Positions 8,651 to 17,239 of a stretch of DNA of 64,000 nt are shown here, in pieces. The DNA lies in assembly GCF_003352185.1 (NCBI RefSeq), contig NZ_CP029608.1:3410001-3474000 (forward strand), written 5' to 3'. This DNA comes from Pseudomonas kribbensis. Lineage in GTDB: Bacteria; Pseudomonadota; Gammaproteobacteria; Pseudomonadales; Pseudomonadaceae. The notes under the pieces are model-generated. The model made no database searches, had not been told where the DNA came from, and was given only the letters and a program-made list of their open reading frames with translations. Both the position numbers and the translations under genes were made by a program. The first letter of the stretch is position 1. Each line of letters opens with the position of its first letter.

Positions 8651-9586
8651 TCACGCCCTGGGGATCAATGCTCCAGGCACTTGAATCACCCGACTGGCCA
8701 ACCGATGCCCCGCCTCCGCCGCCTGCGCAGGACTGGCGCCTGACAAGCGACTGGCCAGATACGCCGCACTGAACGAATCCCCTGCCGCTGTGGTGTCCAC
8801 CACCTTCTCGACCTTCTGTGCCGGCACTTCGAACGCTTCCCCGTCGCAACGGATCAGACAGGCTTCGGCACCGCGCTTGAGCACTACTTCCGGTGTACCG
8901 ATCTGCGCATACGCTTCAAACACTGCATCACAGTCTTCGAAATGGAACAGCGCCTGCTCGTCGTCCACCGTCAGCAACGCCAGATCGACATGGGGCAACA
9001 CGCTGCGATACGCCGCCCGCGCCTCTTCTACCGAGGCCCACAGCCGTGGCCGGTAATTGTTGTCGAAGACGATTCGCGCATCGCGCTGGCGGGCTTCGAT
9101 CAAGGTCTCGATCAGTTTCTCCCGACCCTTCACGCCGAGCACCGCCAGCGTGATACCACTGAAATACAGCACGTCGTAATCCGGCAGCGCTGCCAGAATC
9201 GGCGCAGCCGCCGGGGTCGTGAAACAATCGCGAACGGCCGCCTCGTTGCGCCAGTACAGAAAGCGCCGCTCCCCGGCAGCGTCGGTCTGGATGCAATACA
9301 GACCCGGCAAACGACCGGGCAAGCGTTGAACCAGATCCAGGCCAATGTTTTCAGCGGCCCAACTGCGGCACATGGCGTCACTGAAGCTGTCATCGCCCAG
9401 CGCAGTAACGTAATCGACCTGCGCCTTGTCACCCATGGCGCGGGACAGATAGACCGCCGTGTTCAGCGTATCGCCGCCGAAACTCTGTTGCAGGCTGCCG
9501 TCGGCACGCTGCTGAAGCTCGATCATGCATTCGCCGATCAAGGCGATGCGCGGGGTGTTCGGACCCAATGGACTGAGCGTGTTCAT
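8651..9586 (-). CDS. kdgK: PfkB-family sugar kinase, probable 2-keto-3-deoxygluconate kinase
   Basis: A 311-residue ribokinase-like cytoplasmic enzyme. The N-terminal IALIGECMIEL and the C-terminal PfkB signature DTTAAGDSFSAAYL (anion hole and catalytic Asp) are the form usual in KDG kinases. It would phosphorylate 2-keto-3-deoxygluconate to KDPG for the Entner-Doudoroff aldolase. Its ATG overlaps the stop of the upstream lyase gene by one base (TGATG), which suggests translational coupling. It is the last gene of the reverse-strand catabolic cluster; the neighbours suggest the KDG comes from an amino sugar acid. Confidence 0.8.
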   Translation of the reverse strand: MNTLSPLGPNTPRIALIGECMIELQQRADGSLQQSFGGDTLNTAVYLSRAMGDKAQVDYVTALGDDSFSDAMCRSWAAENIGLDLVQRLPGRLPGLYCIQTDAAGERRFLYWRNEAAVRDCFTTPAAAPILAALPDYDVLYFSGITLAVLGVKGREKLIETLIEARQRDARIVFDNNYRPRLWASVEEARAAYRSVLPHVDLALLTVDDEQALFHFEDCDAVFEAYAQIGTPEVVLKRGAEACLIRCDGEAFEVPAQKVEKVVDTTAAGDSFSAAYLASRLSGASPAQAAEAGHRLASRVIQVPGALIPRA

Positions 9587-10806
9587 CAGAAACAGGTTTC
9601 CATGGTTTCGATCACCGACAGCTGCTCGTCCACCAGCAGCCCTACGCGCCACTTATCGAAGGTCAGGCATGGGTGCGAAGTACCGAAGGAAATGATGTCA
9701 CCCACGCGCAATTCCACACCCGGTGCCACGGTCATGAACGCGTGCTGATCCATCACCGCCGTCACCTTGCAGGCGCCGACATCGTCCCCCACCGCTGGCA
9801 CCACGCCGGCCTTGTAACGCAGCAACGGCACCGGCATCCCGGCATCGAACGCCACATCACGCTTGCCCAGGGCAATCACGGCAAAGCCCGGCTCCGGCAT
9901 CGATTGCACATGAGCCCAGACTTCCAGCGCCGGACGCAGGCCTTCATGCAGATCGCTGCGACGGTCGAGTACACAGCACTGCGCCTCTTTGTAGATGCCA
10001 TGGTCATGGGCCACATAACTGCCGGGGCGCAACACGCTGAGGAAACGCCCGCCTGCGTTCTGCGCTTCGAACGACTCGGCAATCAGGTCGTACCAGGCCG
10101 AACCCGACGCAGTGATGATCGGCTTGGCGATGGCGAACGCGCCGCTGTCCTGCAACTGCACCGCCAGTCGCACCAGCGAGGCGGCGAATTCACGGATGCC
10201 GGTGACAGCGTGATCGCCATGAATCACGCCTTCGTAACCTTCGATACCGGTCAGGGCCAGCGCTGGTTGCGCGCCGATGGCCTTGGCCAGTTCGATGACT
10301 TCCTGCTCGCTGCGGCAGCCGCAACGGCCGCCAACCACGCCGTATTCGATCATGACGTTCAGGCGCACACCGCGTGACGCGAAGTAAGCGCCCAGATCGG
10401 CGACGTTGTCCGGATGATCGACCATGCAATAGAAATCGAAACCCGAATCGGCCGCCAACAGATCGGCAATCAACGCCATGTTCGGCGTGCCGACCAGTTG
10501 GTTGGCCATCAACACCCGACGCACGCCATGGGCGTAAGCGGCACGGGTCTGGGTGGCGCTGGCCAGGGTGATGCCCCAGGCGCCGGCGTCGAGCTGACGA
10601 CGAAACAGCGCTGGGGTCATGCTGGTCTTGCCGTGGGGCGCGAGTTCGGCGCCACTGTCGCTGACAAACTTTTGCATCCAGCGAATGTTGTGCTCCAGCG
10701 CTTCGCGGTGCAGCACCAGCGCCGGCAGGCTGATGTCACGTACCAGTTGCGCGCCAATGGCGGCATCACCCTTTTCCACGGCAGCAGTGTTGTTGGCAGT
10801 CGTCAT
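9586..10806 (-). CDS. Fold-type III PLP lyase (D-serine dehydratase/D-threonine aldolase family)
   Basis: A 406-residue enzyme with an alanine-racemase-like N-terminal barrel and a C-terminal D-Ser-dehydratase-type domain. The PLP lysine lies in APHGKTSM near residue 47. HPC in GTSHPCLTFDKW near residue 382 matches the His-x-Cys metal-ligand pair of the zinc-dependent D-serine dehydratases. Such enzymes remove ammonia from, or cleave, D-configured 2-amino-3-hydroxy acids. Next to a KDG kinase, the attractive substrate is D-glucosaminate, giving KDG and ammonia. That is inference; plain D-serine or D-threonine activity is possible. GAGGAG stands seven bases before the ATG at 10806. Confidence 0.82.
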   Translation of the reverse strand: MTTANNTAAVEKGDAAIGAQLVRDISLPALVLHREALEHNIRWMQKFVSDSGAELAPHGKTSMTPALFRRQLDAGAWGITLASATQTRAAYAHGVRRVLMANQLVGTPNMALIADLLAADSGFDFYCMVDHPDNVADLGAYFASRGVRLNVMIEYGVVGGRCGCRSEQEVIELAKAIGAQPALALTGIEGYEGVIHGDHAVTGIREFAASLVRLAVQLQDSGAFAIAKPIITASGSAWYDLIAESFEAQNAGGRFLSVLRPGSYVAHDHGIYKEAQCCVLDRRSDLHEGLRPALEVWAHVQSMPEPGFAVIALGKRDVAFDAGMPVPLLRYKAGVVPAVGDDVGACKVTAVMDQHAFMTVAPGVELRVGDIISFGTSHPCLTFDKWRVGLLVDEQLSVIETMETCF

Positions 10807-10845
10807 GGTCGAACTCCTCACAGTCGCGTCCGCTGGCGGGCGCAG

Positions 10846-11625
10846 TTATTCGTTGATACGCCGGGCGAGGCTGTTGGCGCTCTCGATCAGAACCCGGCGA
10901 TAGTCGCTGTAGTTGGTCTTGGCATCGGCGCGCGGGGCGACGATGCACAGGGTGCAGATGGCCACGCCGCTCGGGTCTTTGACCGGGGCGGCGAAGCAAT
11001 GGGTAAAGGTGTCGGCGACACTGTCGAACGAGAAGAAACCGTCGATGCCGGCCTGACGGATTTCCTTGAGAAACGTCTCCATCGGCAGGCGTTCGCCATC
11101 CGGCAGGATGAAATCGTCGGGATCGATCAGGTCGTTGATCTGCTGGTCACTCAAGTGCGCCAGCAGCAGGCGTCCGGATGCGGTCCACGGGATTGGAGCG
11201 TTTTCACCGATATCGGAAGAAATGCGGAAATGCCGCTCGCCCTCTTTCATCAGCGCCACCGTGTATTTGCGCCCGTTGAGCAGGCACATCTGCGCGGTTT
11301 CCCGGGTCTGGCTGACGATCTCCTGCAAGGCGTGATCGGCCTCGCGACTGAGGTCGAAATGCCGCAAATGCGCCTGGCCGAGAAAGTACAACTGACGACC
11401 GAGGTAGACGTGACCGTCCTTCCCCACCGGTTCCAGAATCCGTCGTTCGAGCAACGACGCCACCAGTTCGTAGACCGTGGATTTCGGGCTGCCGATGCCG
11501 TTGGCGATGTCGTTCGGGCGCAGTGGCTGGCCGATCTCCTTGAGGAAATCGAGGATATCGAACGCCCGGTCCAAACCGCGTGCCCGGCGCTTGATGGTGT
11601 CTTCGGTCATTTCAGTGGTTCCCAT
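10846..11625 (-). CDS. IclR-family transcriptional regulator
   Basis: A 259-residue regulator. A winged helix-turn-helix at about residues 15-75 includes SPKSTVYELVASLLERRIL; the rest is an IclR effector domain (PIPWTASGRLLLAHL). It lies inside the catabolic cluster, between the lyase gene and ridA, so it probably controls the cluster in response to a pathway intermediate. KdgR, the KDG-sensing regulator of enterobacteria, belongs to the same family. A candidate operator is at 15164-15179. The start is uncertain: the ATG at 11610 has GGGA upstream, while that at 11625 has no clear ribosome site. Confidence 0.88.
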   Translation of the reverse strand: MGTTEMTEDTIKRRARGLDRAFDILDFLKEIGQPLRPNDIANGIGSPKSTVYELVASLLERRILEPVGKDGHVYLGRQLYFLGQAHLRHFDLSREADHALQEIVSQTRETAQMCLLNGRKYTVALMKEGERHFRISSDIGENAPIPWTASGRLLLAHLSDQQINDLIDPDDFILPDGERLPMETFLKEIRQAGIDGFFSFDSVADTFTHCFAAPVKDPSGVAICTLCIVAPRADAKTNYSDYRRVLIESANSLARRINE

Positions 11626-11688
11626 TCAAAGTGCCGGGAGTTTATCGCGAAAGATCGCTCCCACGCTCTGCGCGAGAGCGGTCAACAC

Positions 11689-12078
11689 TCAGGCCTTTTT
11701 CTTGTAAGCAATGCAATCGATCTCGACCTTGCAGTCAACCATCATGCTCGCCTGCACACAGGCCCGGGCCGGTGCGTGTTCAGGCTTGAAGTACTCGCCG
11801 AAGACCTTGTTGAAACTGCTGAAATCCCGCGGATCGTCCAGCCACACCCCGGCACGGACCACGTCTTCCAAGCCATAACCGGCCTCTTCAAGAATCGCGA
11901 TCAGGTTCTTCATGGTCTGGTGCGTCTGCTCGACGATGCCGCCCACGATGATCTCGCCATCCACCGCCGGCACCTGGCCGGAAACGTGCAGCCAGCCATC
12001 GGCTTCGACCGCGCGGGCGAATGGACGTGGCTGGCCGCCAGCGGCGGTGCTGCCGGTGCCGTAACGCGTAATGCTCAT
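11689..12078 (-). CDS. RidA-family enamine/imine deaminase
   Basis: A 129-residue YjgF/YER057c/UK114 protein with the VSGQVP segment near residue 35 and the arginine-containing PARACVQ segment near residue 105, where RidA proteins bind carboxylate substrates. RidA hydrolyses reactive enamine/imine intermediates released by PLP enzymes. Its place beside a PLP lyase therefore makes sense: it would help convert the released enamine to the keto acid. AGGAG is eight bases before the ATG at 12078; an in-frame start further up would add a non-RidA-like extension. It is co-oriented with the ABC transporter genes, 31 bases from the ATPase gene. Confidence 0.9.
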   Translation of the reverse strand: MSITRYGTGSTAAGGQPRPFARAVEADGWLHVSGQVPAVDGEIIVGGIVEQTHQTMKNLIAILEEAGYGLEDVVRAGVWLDDPRDFSSFNKVFGEYFKPEHAPARACVQASMMVDCKVEIDCIAYKKKA

Positions 12079-12109
12079 GGATGTGTCTCCTGATTGAAAA
12101 AGTGAAAAG

Positions 12110-12907
12110 TCAGAACCGCGTGCTTTTGAGAAATTCCGCAAGCCGCGGCGATTGCGGACGCTCGAACAGTTCCTTGGGAGGCCCCTGCTCTTCGATGCGT
12201 CCCTGATTCATGAAAACGATCTTGTCCGAAACTTCGAACGCAAAACGCATTTCGTGGGTCACCAGCAACATGGTCATGCCGTCCTCGGCCAGGCCCTTGA
12301 TCACGTTCAGCACTTCGCCGACCAGTTCCGGGTCGAGGGCCGAGGTGACTTCGTCGAACAGCATCAGGCTCGGGTTCATCGCAATCGCCCGGGCAATCGC
12401 CACGCGCTGTTGCTGACCGCCGGACAACTGGCCGGGAAAGTGATTTCGCCGCTCCAGCAGGCCGACCCGCTCCAGCCATTTCTCGGCCAGGACCACGGCT
12501 TCGTCCTTGTGCATTTTTTTCACCTTGAGCAAACCCAGGGTGACGTTCTGCAACGCGGTGAGGTGCGGAAACAGATTGAATTGCTGGAACGCCATGCCGG
12601 TCATCGCCCGATGGCGTGCGATGACTTTTTCCGGGTGGCGCACGCGTTTGCCATTGAGTTCGTCATAGCCGATGGATTCGCCGTCGAGCAGGATCTGCCC
12701 GCCCTGGAATTCTTCCAGCATGTTCACGCAGCGCAGCAGCGTGGTCTTGCCCGAACCACTGGAGCCGATCAGCGTCACCACGTTGCCGCGCTGCATGCTC
12801 AGGTCGACACCCTTGAGCACCTCGACCGCACCGTACTGTTTGTGCAGGCCACGGATGTCCAGCAGGGGCTGGCCGTTCTGGACGTTGGAAACTTGAGCTT
12901 GAGTCAT
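12110..12907 (-). CDS. Polar amino-acid-type ABC transporter ATPase
   Basis: A 265-residue cytoplasmic ATPase with Walker A GSSGSGKT (about residues 48-55), a Q-loop, signature LSGGQQQR and Walker [13 protein letters not shown]. The [13 protein letters not shown] sequence is the form seen in GlnQ/HisP-type importers. Its ATG overlaps the stop of the upstream permease by four bases (ATGA). With two permeases and a binding protein it forms a complete importer. Chemistry in the neighbouring genes suggests an amino sugar acid or D-amino acid as cargo. Confidence 0.92.
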   Translation of the reverse strand: MTQAQVSNVQNGQPLLDIRGLHKQYGAVEVLKGVDLSMQRGNVVTLIGSSGSGKTTLLRCVNMLEEFQGGQILLDGESIGYDELNGKRVRHPEKVIARHRAMTGMAFQQFNLFPHLTALQNVTLGLLKVKKMHKDEAVVLAEKWLERVGLLERRNHFPGQLSGGQQQRVAIARAIAMNPSLMLFDEVTSALDPELVGEVLNVIKGLAEDGMTMLLVTHEMRFAFEVSDKIVFMNQGRIEEQGPPKELFERPQSPRLAEFLKSTRF

Positions 12908-13566
12908 GGCAGGGCCACCCGCTTTTCAATGTGCCGGCCGAGTAATTCGATGCCGTAGTTGATGACGAAGAACAGAAAACCGGCGAACAGATAAAACTCC
13001 AGGGTCATGAACGTCCGGGCGATGATCTGCTGGGTGCTGAGCAACAGCTCCGCCACGCCGATCACCGACAGCAAGGTCGACGCCTTGACGATTTCCGTGG
13101 ACGAGTTGACCCAGGTCGGCAGGATCTGCCGCAGCGCCTGAGGCAACAGCACGTAACCGAGGGACTGATAGAACGTCAGGCCGATGGCCTTGCTGGCTTC
13201 CATCTGTCCGCGCGGCAAGGCTTGCAACGCACCGCGCACGATTTCGGCCACGTGGGAGCCGCAAAACAGCGTCAGCCCCAGGGCACCGGCCTGAAACGCG
13301 CTGATCTGCCAGCCGAGCGCCGGCGCCATGTAGAAGCAGGCCAGCACCAGCACGAACACCGGGGTGCCGCGAATCAGATCGACATAAAAGCGGAACGGCG
13401 CGCGCATCCAGAACTTGCCGTAGGTCAGAATCAGCCCGGCAAATACGCCGATAACCGTGCCGAACAGAATCGCCAGCGCCGACACCTGCACACTGGTCAG
13501 AAAGCCTTGCCACAAGGCTTCGCGGGCAATCCACAACTCATGCAACCAACTGGGAGATTCGTACAT
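12904..13566 (-). CDS. Amino-acid-type ABC transporter permease 2
   Basis: A 220-residue HisM/GlnP-type inner-membrane subunit with about five membrane segments. The EAA loop that contacts the ATPase is around [30 protein letters not shown] lies just before the ATG. It begins nine bases after the stop of permease 1 and overlaps the ATPase gene, so the two permeases probably form a heterodimer in one transporter. Confidence 0.92.
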   Translation of the reverse strand: MYESPSWLHELWIAREALWQGFLTSVQVSALAILFGTVIGVFAGLILTYGKFWMRAPFRFYVDLIRGTPVFVLVLACFYMAPALGWQISAFQAGALGLTLFCGSHVAEIVRGALQALPRGQMEASKAIGLTFYQSLGYVLLPQALRQILPTWVNSSTEIVKASTLLSVIGVAELLLSTQQIIARTFMTLEFYLFAGFLFFVINYGIELLGRHIEKRVALP

Positions 13567-13575
13567 TGCAGCCTC

Positions 13576-14238
13576 CTATCGGCGGATCGCCAGACGCTGC
13601 TCCAGGTAACGCAGCAGCATGGCAATGAGGTAACAGGCCGCGACATACAACGCCGTGGTCACCAGCCAGGTTTCGATCACCCGGTAGCTCTCGACGTTGA
13701 TCTTGCGCGCGTAATAGGTCAGCTCCGGAACCGCGATCGCGGCGGCCAGCGAGGTGTCCTTGAACAGCGAAATGAAGTTGTTCGACAGCGCCGGCAGCAC
13801 GTTGCGCAACATCACCGGCACGGTGACGTAGGCTTTCACCTGCCACTCGCCGAGACCGATGGCCAGCCCCGCTTCGCGCTGGCCCTTGGGGATGCTCAAC
13901 AAACCGCCGCGGAACACTTCGGTCAGGTACGCCCCGGCATACAGCGACAGGGTGATGATGAACGACGGGATCTTGTCCAGCCGGATCCCCAGGCTCGGCA
14001 ACGCAAAGTAGATCAACAGAATCAACACCAGAATCGGCGTGTTACGGATCACCGTCACATACACCGATGCCAGCACCCGCAAGGCGCGATGCTTCGACAG
14101 CAAGGCAAACGCCATCAGCAGGCCGATCACGCAGCCGATGGCGATCGACACCAGCGCCAGCTCAAGGCCCAGACCGAGCCCCGCCAGCAAGGTGTCGAAA
14201 TCGCGCCACACGGCGGCAAAGTTCAACTGATAGTTCAT
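13576..14238 (-). CDS. Amino-acid-type ABC transporter permease 1
   Basis: A 220-residue HisM/GlnP-type membrane subunit with about five membrane segments and an EAA loop around REAGLAIGLGEWQVKAYVTV. It has the same length and layout as the following permease but only moderate similarity, the usual arrangement for a heterodimeric amino-acid importer. It follows the binding-protein gene after a 51-base gap that contains a hairpin. Confidence 0.92.
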   Translation of the reverse strand: MNYQLNFAAVWRDFDTLLAGLGLGLELALVSIAIGCVIGLLMAFALLSKHRALRVLASVYVTVIRNTPILVLILLIYFALPSLGIRLDKIPSFIITLSLYAGAYLTEVFRGGLLSIPKGQREAGLAIGLGEWQVKAYVTVPVMLRNVLPALSNNFISLFKDTSLAAAIAVPELTYYARKINVESYRVIETWLVTTALYVAACYLIAMLLRYLEQRLAIRR

Positions 14239-14257
14239 GGTTGGCAGTACCTTGAGC

Positions 14258-14277
14258 GGGGCGCATCAGGGCGCCCC
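14258..14277 (-). other. Intercistronic hairpin between binding protein and permease
   Basis: GGGGCGC and its inverted copy GCGCCCC enclose a six-base loop, with no T run after it. Hairpins here commonly protect or partly end the abundant binding-protein transcript, keeping the binding protein in excess over the membrane subunits. That role is inferred. Confidence 0.5.
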
Positions 14278-14289
14278 ACTCTCACGGGA

Positions 14290-15138
14290 TCATTTGAATT
14301 CGACAGGGAAACCGATGGCGGGCGATGGCAGATCAACGCCGAACCACTGCTTGAACGATGCGGCGTAAGTCGGGAATTCGACGCCGGTCATGGCTTCATG
14401 CAGGGTGGTGTTGACGAAGTTCAGCCAGTCCTGATCGCCACGTTTGACGGCGCAGGCGTAGGTTTGCGGGCTCCAGGCGTAAGTCGGGCTGCGGTAGCGG
14501 CCTGGGTTCTGCACCATCAGGTATTTGACCGAAGACTGGTCGGTGGCGGCGGCATCGGCACGGCCCGAGTTCACGGCCTGATACATCAGATCGACGCTGT
14601 CGTATTGATCGACCTTGGCCTTGGGCAGCGCCTGGTGCACCAGCTCTTCGGCGTACACGTTCTGCAGCACCGCCACAGTCACGCTGTCGCCAGCGGCTTG
14701 CAGGTCTTCGATTTCCTTGTACTTGCTGTTGTTCGGCAGCAGCAGGCCGACGCCTTCGCGGTAGTACGGCAGGGTGAACGCCACTTGCTGCGCGCGACTG
14801 GCGGTGACGGTGATGAACTGACAGCTCATGTCGACCTTGTCGGTCAGCAGGTTGGGAATCCGCGCATCGGACGACTGCACCACAAACTCGACCTTGTTCG
14901 GGTCATTGAACAGCCCCTTGGCCACCATCCTGGCGATGTCGATATCAAAACCCTGCAACTTGCCGTCCGCACCCTGGAAGTGCCACGGCGCATTGGTGCT
15001 GCCGGTGCCCACGATCAGTTTTCCACGGGCCAGGACGCTGTCGAGCTTGCTGTCGGCCGCCTGGGCCATGCCCATGACAGCGGACGAAGCCGCGAGAACA
15101 AAAACACACGCTTTGAACAAGGATGGTCGGCGATGCAT
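14290..15138 (-). CDS. Periplasmic substrate-binding protein of the ABC importer
   Basis: A 282-residue family-3 solute-binding protein. A signal peptide ends at about AQAA (residues 26-29). The mature part starts with KLDSVLARGKLIVGTG, then APWHFQGADGKLQGFDIDIA, the usual amino-acid-binding-protein beginning. TGGAG stands eight bases before the chosen ATG at 15138; a GTG three codons upstream is possible. It is the first gene of the transporter operon, downstream of the candidate IclR operator. The ligand is unknown; D-glucosaminate or glucosamine is suggested by the cluster. Confidence 0.9.
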   Translation of the reverse strand: MHRRPSLFKACVFVLAASSAVMGMAQAADSKLDSVLARGKLIVGTGSTNAPWHFQGADGKLQGFDIDIARMVAKGLFNDPNKVEFVVQSSDARIPNLLTDKVDMSCQFITVTASRAQQVAFTLPYYREGVGLLLPNNSKYKEIEDLQAAGDSVTVAVLQNVYAEELVHQALPKAKVDQYDSVDLMYQAVNSGRADAAATDQSSVKYLMVQNPGRYRSPTYAWSPQTYACAVKRGDQDWLNFVNTTLHEAMTGVEFPTYAASFKQWFGVDLPSPAIGFPVEFK

Positions 15139-15147
15139 GGCAAGCAC

Positions 15148-15476
15148 TCCAGAGGATTGTTTATTCCGTTATACCGGAACTCGGTTTGTTACTACGGAAT
15201 AGACAGCAGAAAGTGTGCCACGGGTTTTGAGGGGAATCAGCAATGGAACGAAATTTGTTTTGAATCAAAGGGATAAAAAGAAGGGTGAAGCCTGTGTTAC
15301 GCGAGGTGTCATTACACCGCGCTACCGTTGGCTACACACGACGAGTATTCGGGCCACATATCGGTGCGCGGTGCACAAAAAAATGTGCTCGGCACCTGTC
15401 AACTCTGACAGTTGCGACAGCGACCGCTGCCCCTTTAACGTCGTGACGTCTTGTACATCGAATAAAGGAGGCTCCA
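15148..15476. other. Divergent intergenic region, no gene seen
   Basis: About 330 bases between the binding-protein gene (reverse) and the thioredoxin-like gene (forward). The left end holds inverted TTCCG/CGGAA elements close to the binding-protein start. The right end holds a strong AAAGGAGG ribosome site for the forward gene. I saw no open frame with a convincing start or composition in the middle. Confidence 0.6.
15164..15179. promoter_or_regulatory. Candidate IclR operator before the binding-protein gene
   Basis: TTCCG-N6-CGGAA, with a further inverted half site (CGGAAT) at 15195-15200. It lies about 26 bases upstream of the binding-protein ATG and overlaps a TATAAC that could be the -10. 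Palindromes of this kind are typical IclR-family targets, and an IclR gene is in the cluster. Confidence 0.45.
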
Positions 15477-15908
15477 ATGACGAAGCCGACTCGATATTCA
15501 GCGTTGCCCCCGACGTACCGGAAGGTCTTGAAAGCCAGGCGCCTCGTCGTCCTGTACTTCTTCAACGAGCATTGCGGTGCCTGTGTGTTTTCCGGTCCCG
15601 TTTTTCTTGAGATCGCCAAGCCCTTCCGGCCCTGGATGGATATCTTCATGCTCGATACCGCACAGTTGTGTCGACATCCGGATGTCACGGGCACTCCGAC
15701 GGTGTTGTTTTACAAGGAAGGCGTACTGGTCAAAAAACTTAAAGGCATCGGTACGGATGAATCCCTCCTGCAAGACTTCACCCAATTCCTCGGCAAAACC
15801 CGGTATCCCGCCCCGCCACGCAAACCAGCCCATGACCTGAGCTGGCTTCGTCACACCCTGCGTACCCTCTGCACCGTCCCTCGCGCAAAACGATGGAACT
15901 TTTCCTGA
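15477..15908 (+). CDS. Thioredoxin-fold protein with CGAC active site
   Basis: A 143-residue protein with a thioredoxin core: strand RLVVLYFF, active site EHCGACVFSGP at about residues 31-41, and the cis-proline loop TGTPTVLFY near residue 78. No signal peptide is seen, so it is probably cytoplasmic. About 35 residues after the fold form a basic, Arg/Pro-rich tail, which ordinary thioredoxin (about 108 residues) lacks. The CxxC dipeptide is Gly-Ala rather than Gly-Pro, which changes redox potential in this family. The ribosome site AAAGGAGG is near perfect. Its partner is unknown; it is not clearly part of either flanking operon. Confidence 0.8.
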   Translation: MTKPTRYSALPPTYRKVLKARRLVVLYFFNEHCGACVFSGPVFLEIAKPFRPWMDIFMLDTAQLCRHPDVTGTPTVLFYKEGVLVKKLKGIGTDESLLQDFTQFLGKTRYPAPPRKPAHDLSWLRHTLRTLCTVPRAKRWNFS

Positions 15909-15977
15909 AAGTGCCACCTAAGAGCCATCAGGTAATGGCACTTTCGTTCCAATTGATCTGTAACAACTAGCCTCGAG

Positions 15978-16013
15978 GCCGGATTGGACAAGCTCCCATC
16001 CGGCTGCTTTTCT
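15978..16013 (+). terminator. Rho-independent terminator or leader attenuator before wecB
   Basis: GCCGGAT and its inverted copy ATCCGGC around a 13-base loop are followed by TGCTTTTCTTT. It may end the thioredoxin-like transcript 70 bases upstream or sit in the leader of the wecB operon 70 bases downstream. A second, weaker hairpin precedes it at 15907-15945. Confidence 0.55.
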
Positions 16014-16084
16014 TTATTTCTCAGAAAGAGATAGGTGCTGTTGGCCAATCGGCAACGGCCTTGCTTCGTCCCAGGAGGGGTCTA

Positions 16085-17239
16085 ATGTCCTTTAACGTCA
16101 TGATGGTTTTCGGTACTCGCCCGGAGGCCATCAAAATGGCCCCGTTGGCCCGGGTTCTGCGTCAGTGGCCCGACATCAAACTCAACATCTGCTCGACCGG
16201 CCAGCATCGCGAGATGCTCAAGCAAGTGCTCGACGCGTTCGAACTGACGGTCGATGAAGACCTGCAAGTCATGACACAGGGCCAGACCCTCAACGGTCTC
16301 TCGCAACATCTGCTTGCACAACTCGATCAGGCCTACGAACGGGTCAAGCCGGACATCGTGCTGGTACACGGCGATACCACCACCAGCTTCATCGCCGCCC
16401 TCGCCGCCTTCAATCGCCAGTTGCCGATCGGCCACGTCGAGGCCGGTTTGCGCACCGGCAACCTGCGCGCGCCCTGGCCGGAAGAAGCCAACCGGCGCCT
16501 GACCGGCGTCATTGCCGACCTGCACTTTCCGCCGACCGGCAAGGCCGAAGCCAATCTGCTGCGCGAAGGCGTGCCTCAAGACAACATCGAAATCACCGGC
16601 AACACCGTGATCGATGCGCTGCTGTGGATGCGCACGCACCAGCAGCAAAGCCAGTGGCGTCCGGCGGCGGATTCCCCGTTGTCGGTGCTCGACGATAGCC
16701 GTCGCATGGTATTGATCACGGGGCATCGCCGGGAGAATCTCGGCGACGGTTTCCAGAACATCTGCCAGGCCCTTGCCGACCTCGCCCTGCGCTATCCGGA
16801 TGTGCAATTCGTCTACCCGGTACACCTCAACCCACAGGTGCAAAGCGCGGTGTACGGCATGCTTGCCGACAAACCCAACATCTATCTGGTCGCCCCACAG
16901 GATTACCCGAACTTCGTCTGGCTGATGGGCCGTGCGCACTTCATCCTGACCGACTCCGGCGGTGTCCAGGAGGAGGCGCCGGCCATCGGCAAACCGCTGC
17001 TGGTATTGCGTGATGTTACCGAACGCCCTTCCGTACTAGAGGGCGGCACCGTGTTGCTGGTAGGCACCGACACCGCGAAGATCGTCAAGGAAGCCAGCCA
17101 GTTGCTCGATGACGAAGCAACCTACCAACGCATGAGCCGAGTCCACAGTCCGTACGGTGACGGCCACGCCAGTGAACGCATCGCCAAACGCCTCCACGCC
17201 TGGCTGAGCGCACGCTCGGCGGCGGGTAACGGCGTATGA
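16085..17239 (+). CDS. wecB: UDP-N-acetylglucosamine 2-epimerase (non-hydrolysing)
   Basis: A 384-residue cytoplasmic enzyme interconverting UDP-GlcNAc and UDP-ManNAc. Family marks are GTRPEAIKMAP at the N terminus, HVEAGLRTGN near residue 118, ITGHRREN near residue 218 and TDSGGVQEEAP near residue 295. AGGAGGGG precedes the ATG at 16085. Its last codons overlap the next gene by ATGA. Being first in an exopolysaccharide operon, it probably supplies UDP-ManNAc to the glycosyltransferase encoded next, the role WecB plays in the E. coli NfrAB-dependent glycan. Confidence 0.92.
   Translation: MSFNVMMVFGTRPEAIKMAPLARVLRQWPDIKLNICSTGQHREMLKQVLDAFELTVDEDLQVMTQGQTLNGLSQHLLAQLDQAYERVKPDIVLVHGDTTTSFIAALAAFNRQLPIGHVEAGLRTGNLRAPWPEEANRRLTGVIADLHFPPTGKAEANLLREGVPQDNIEITGNTVIDALLWMRTHQQQSQWRPAADSPLSVLDDSRRMVLITGHRRENLGDGFQNICQALADLALRYPDVQFVYPVHLNPQVQSAVYGMLADKPNIYLVAPQDYPNFVWLMGRAHFILTDSGGVQEEAPAIGKPLLVLRDVTERPSVLEGGTVLLVGTDTAKIVKEASQLLDDEATYQRMSRVHSPYGDGHASERIAKRLHAWLSARSAAGNGV

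Noticed and set aside
11645..11688. REP-like sequence between the IclR and ridA genes
   Set aside because: GATCGCTCCCACGCTCTGCG resembles half a REP, but the inverted partner is too degraded to call a repeat.
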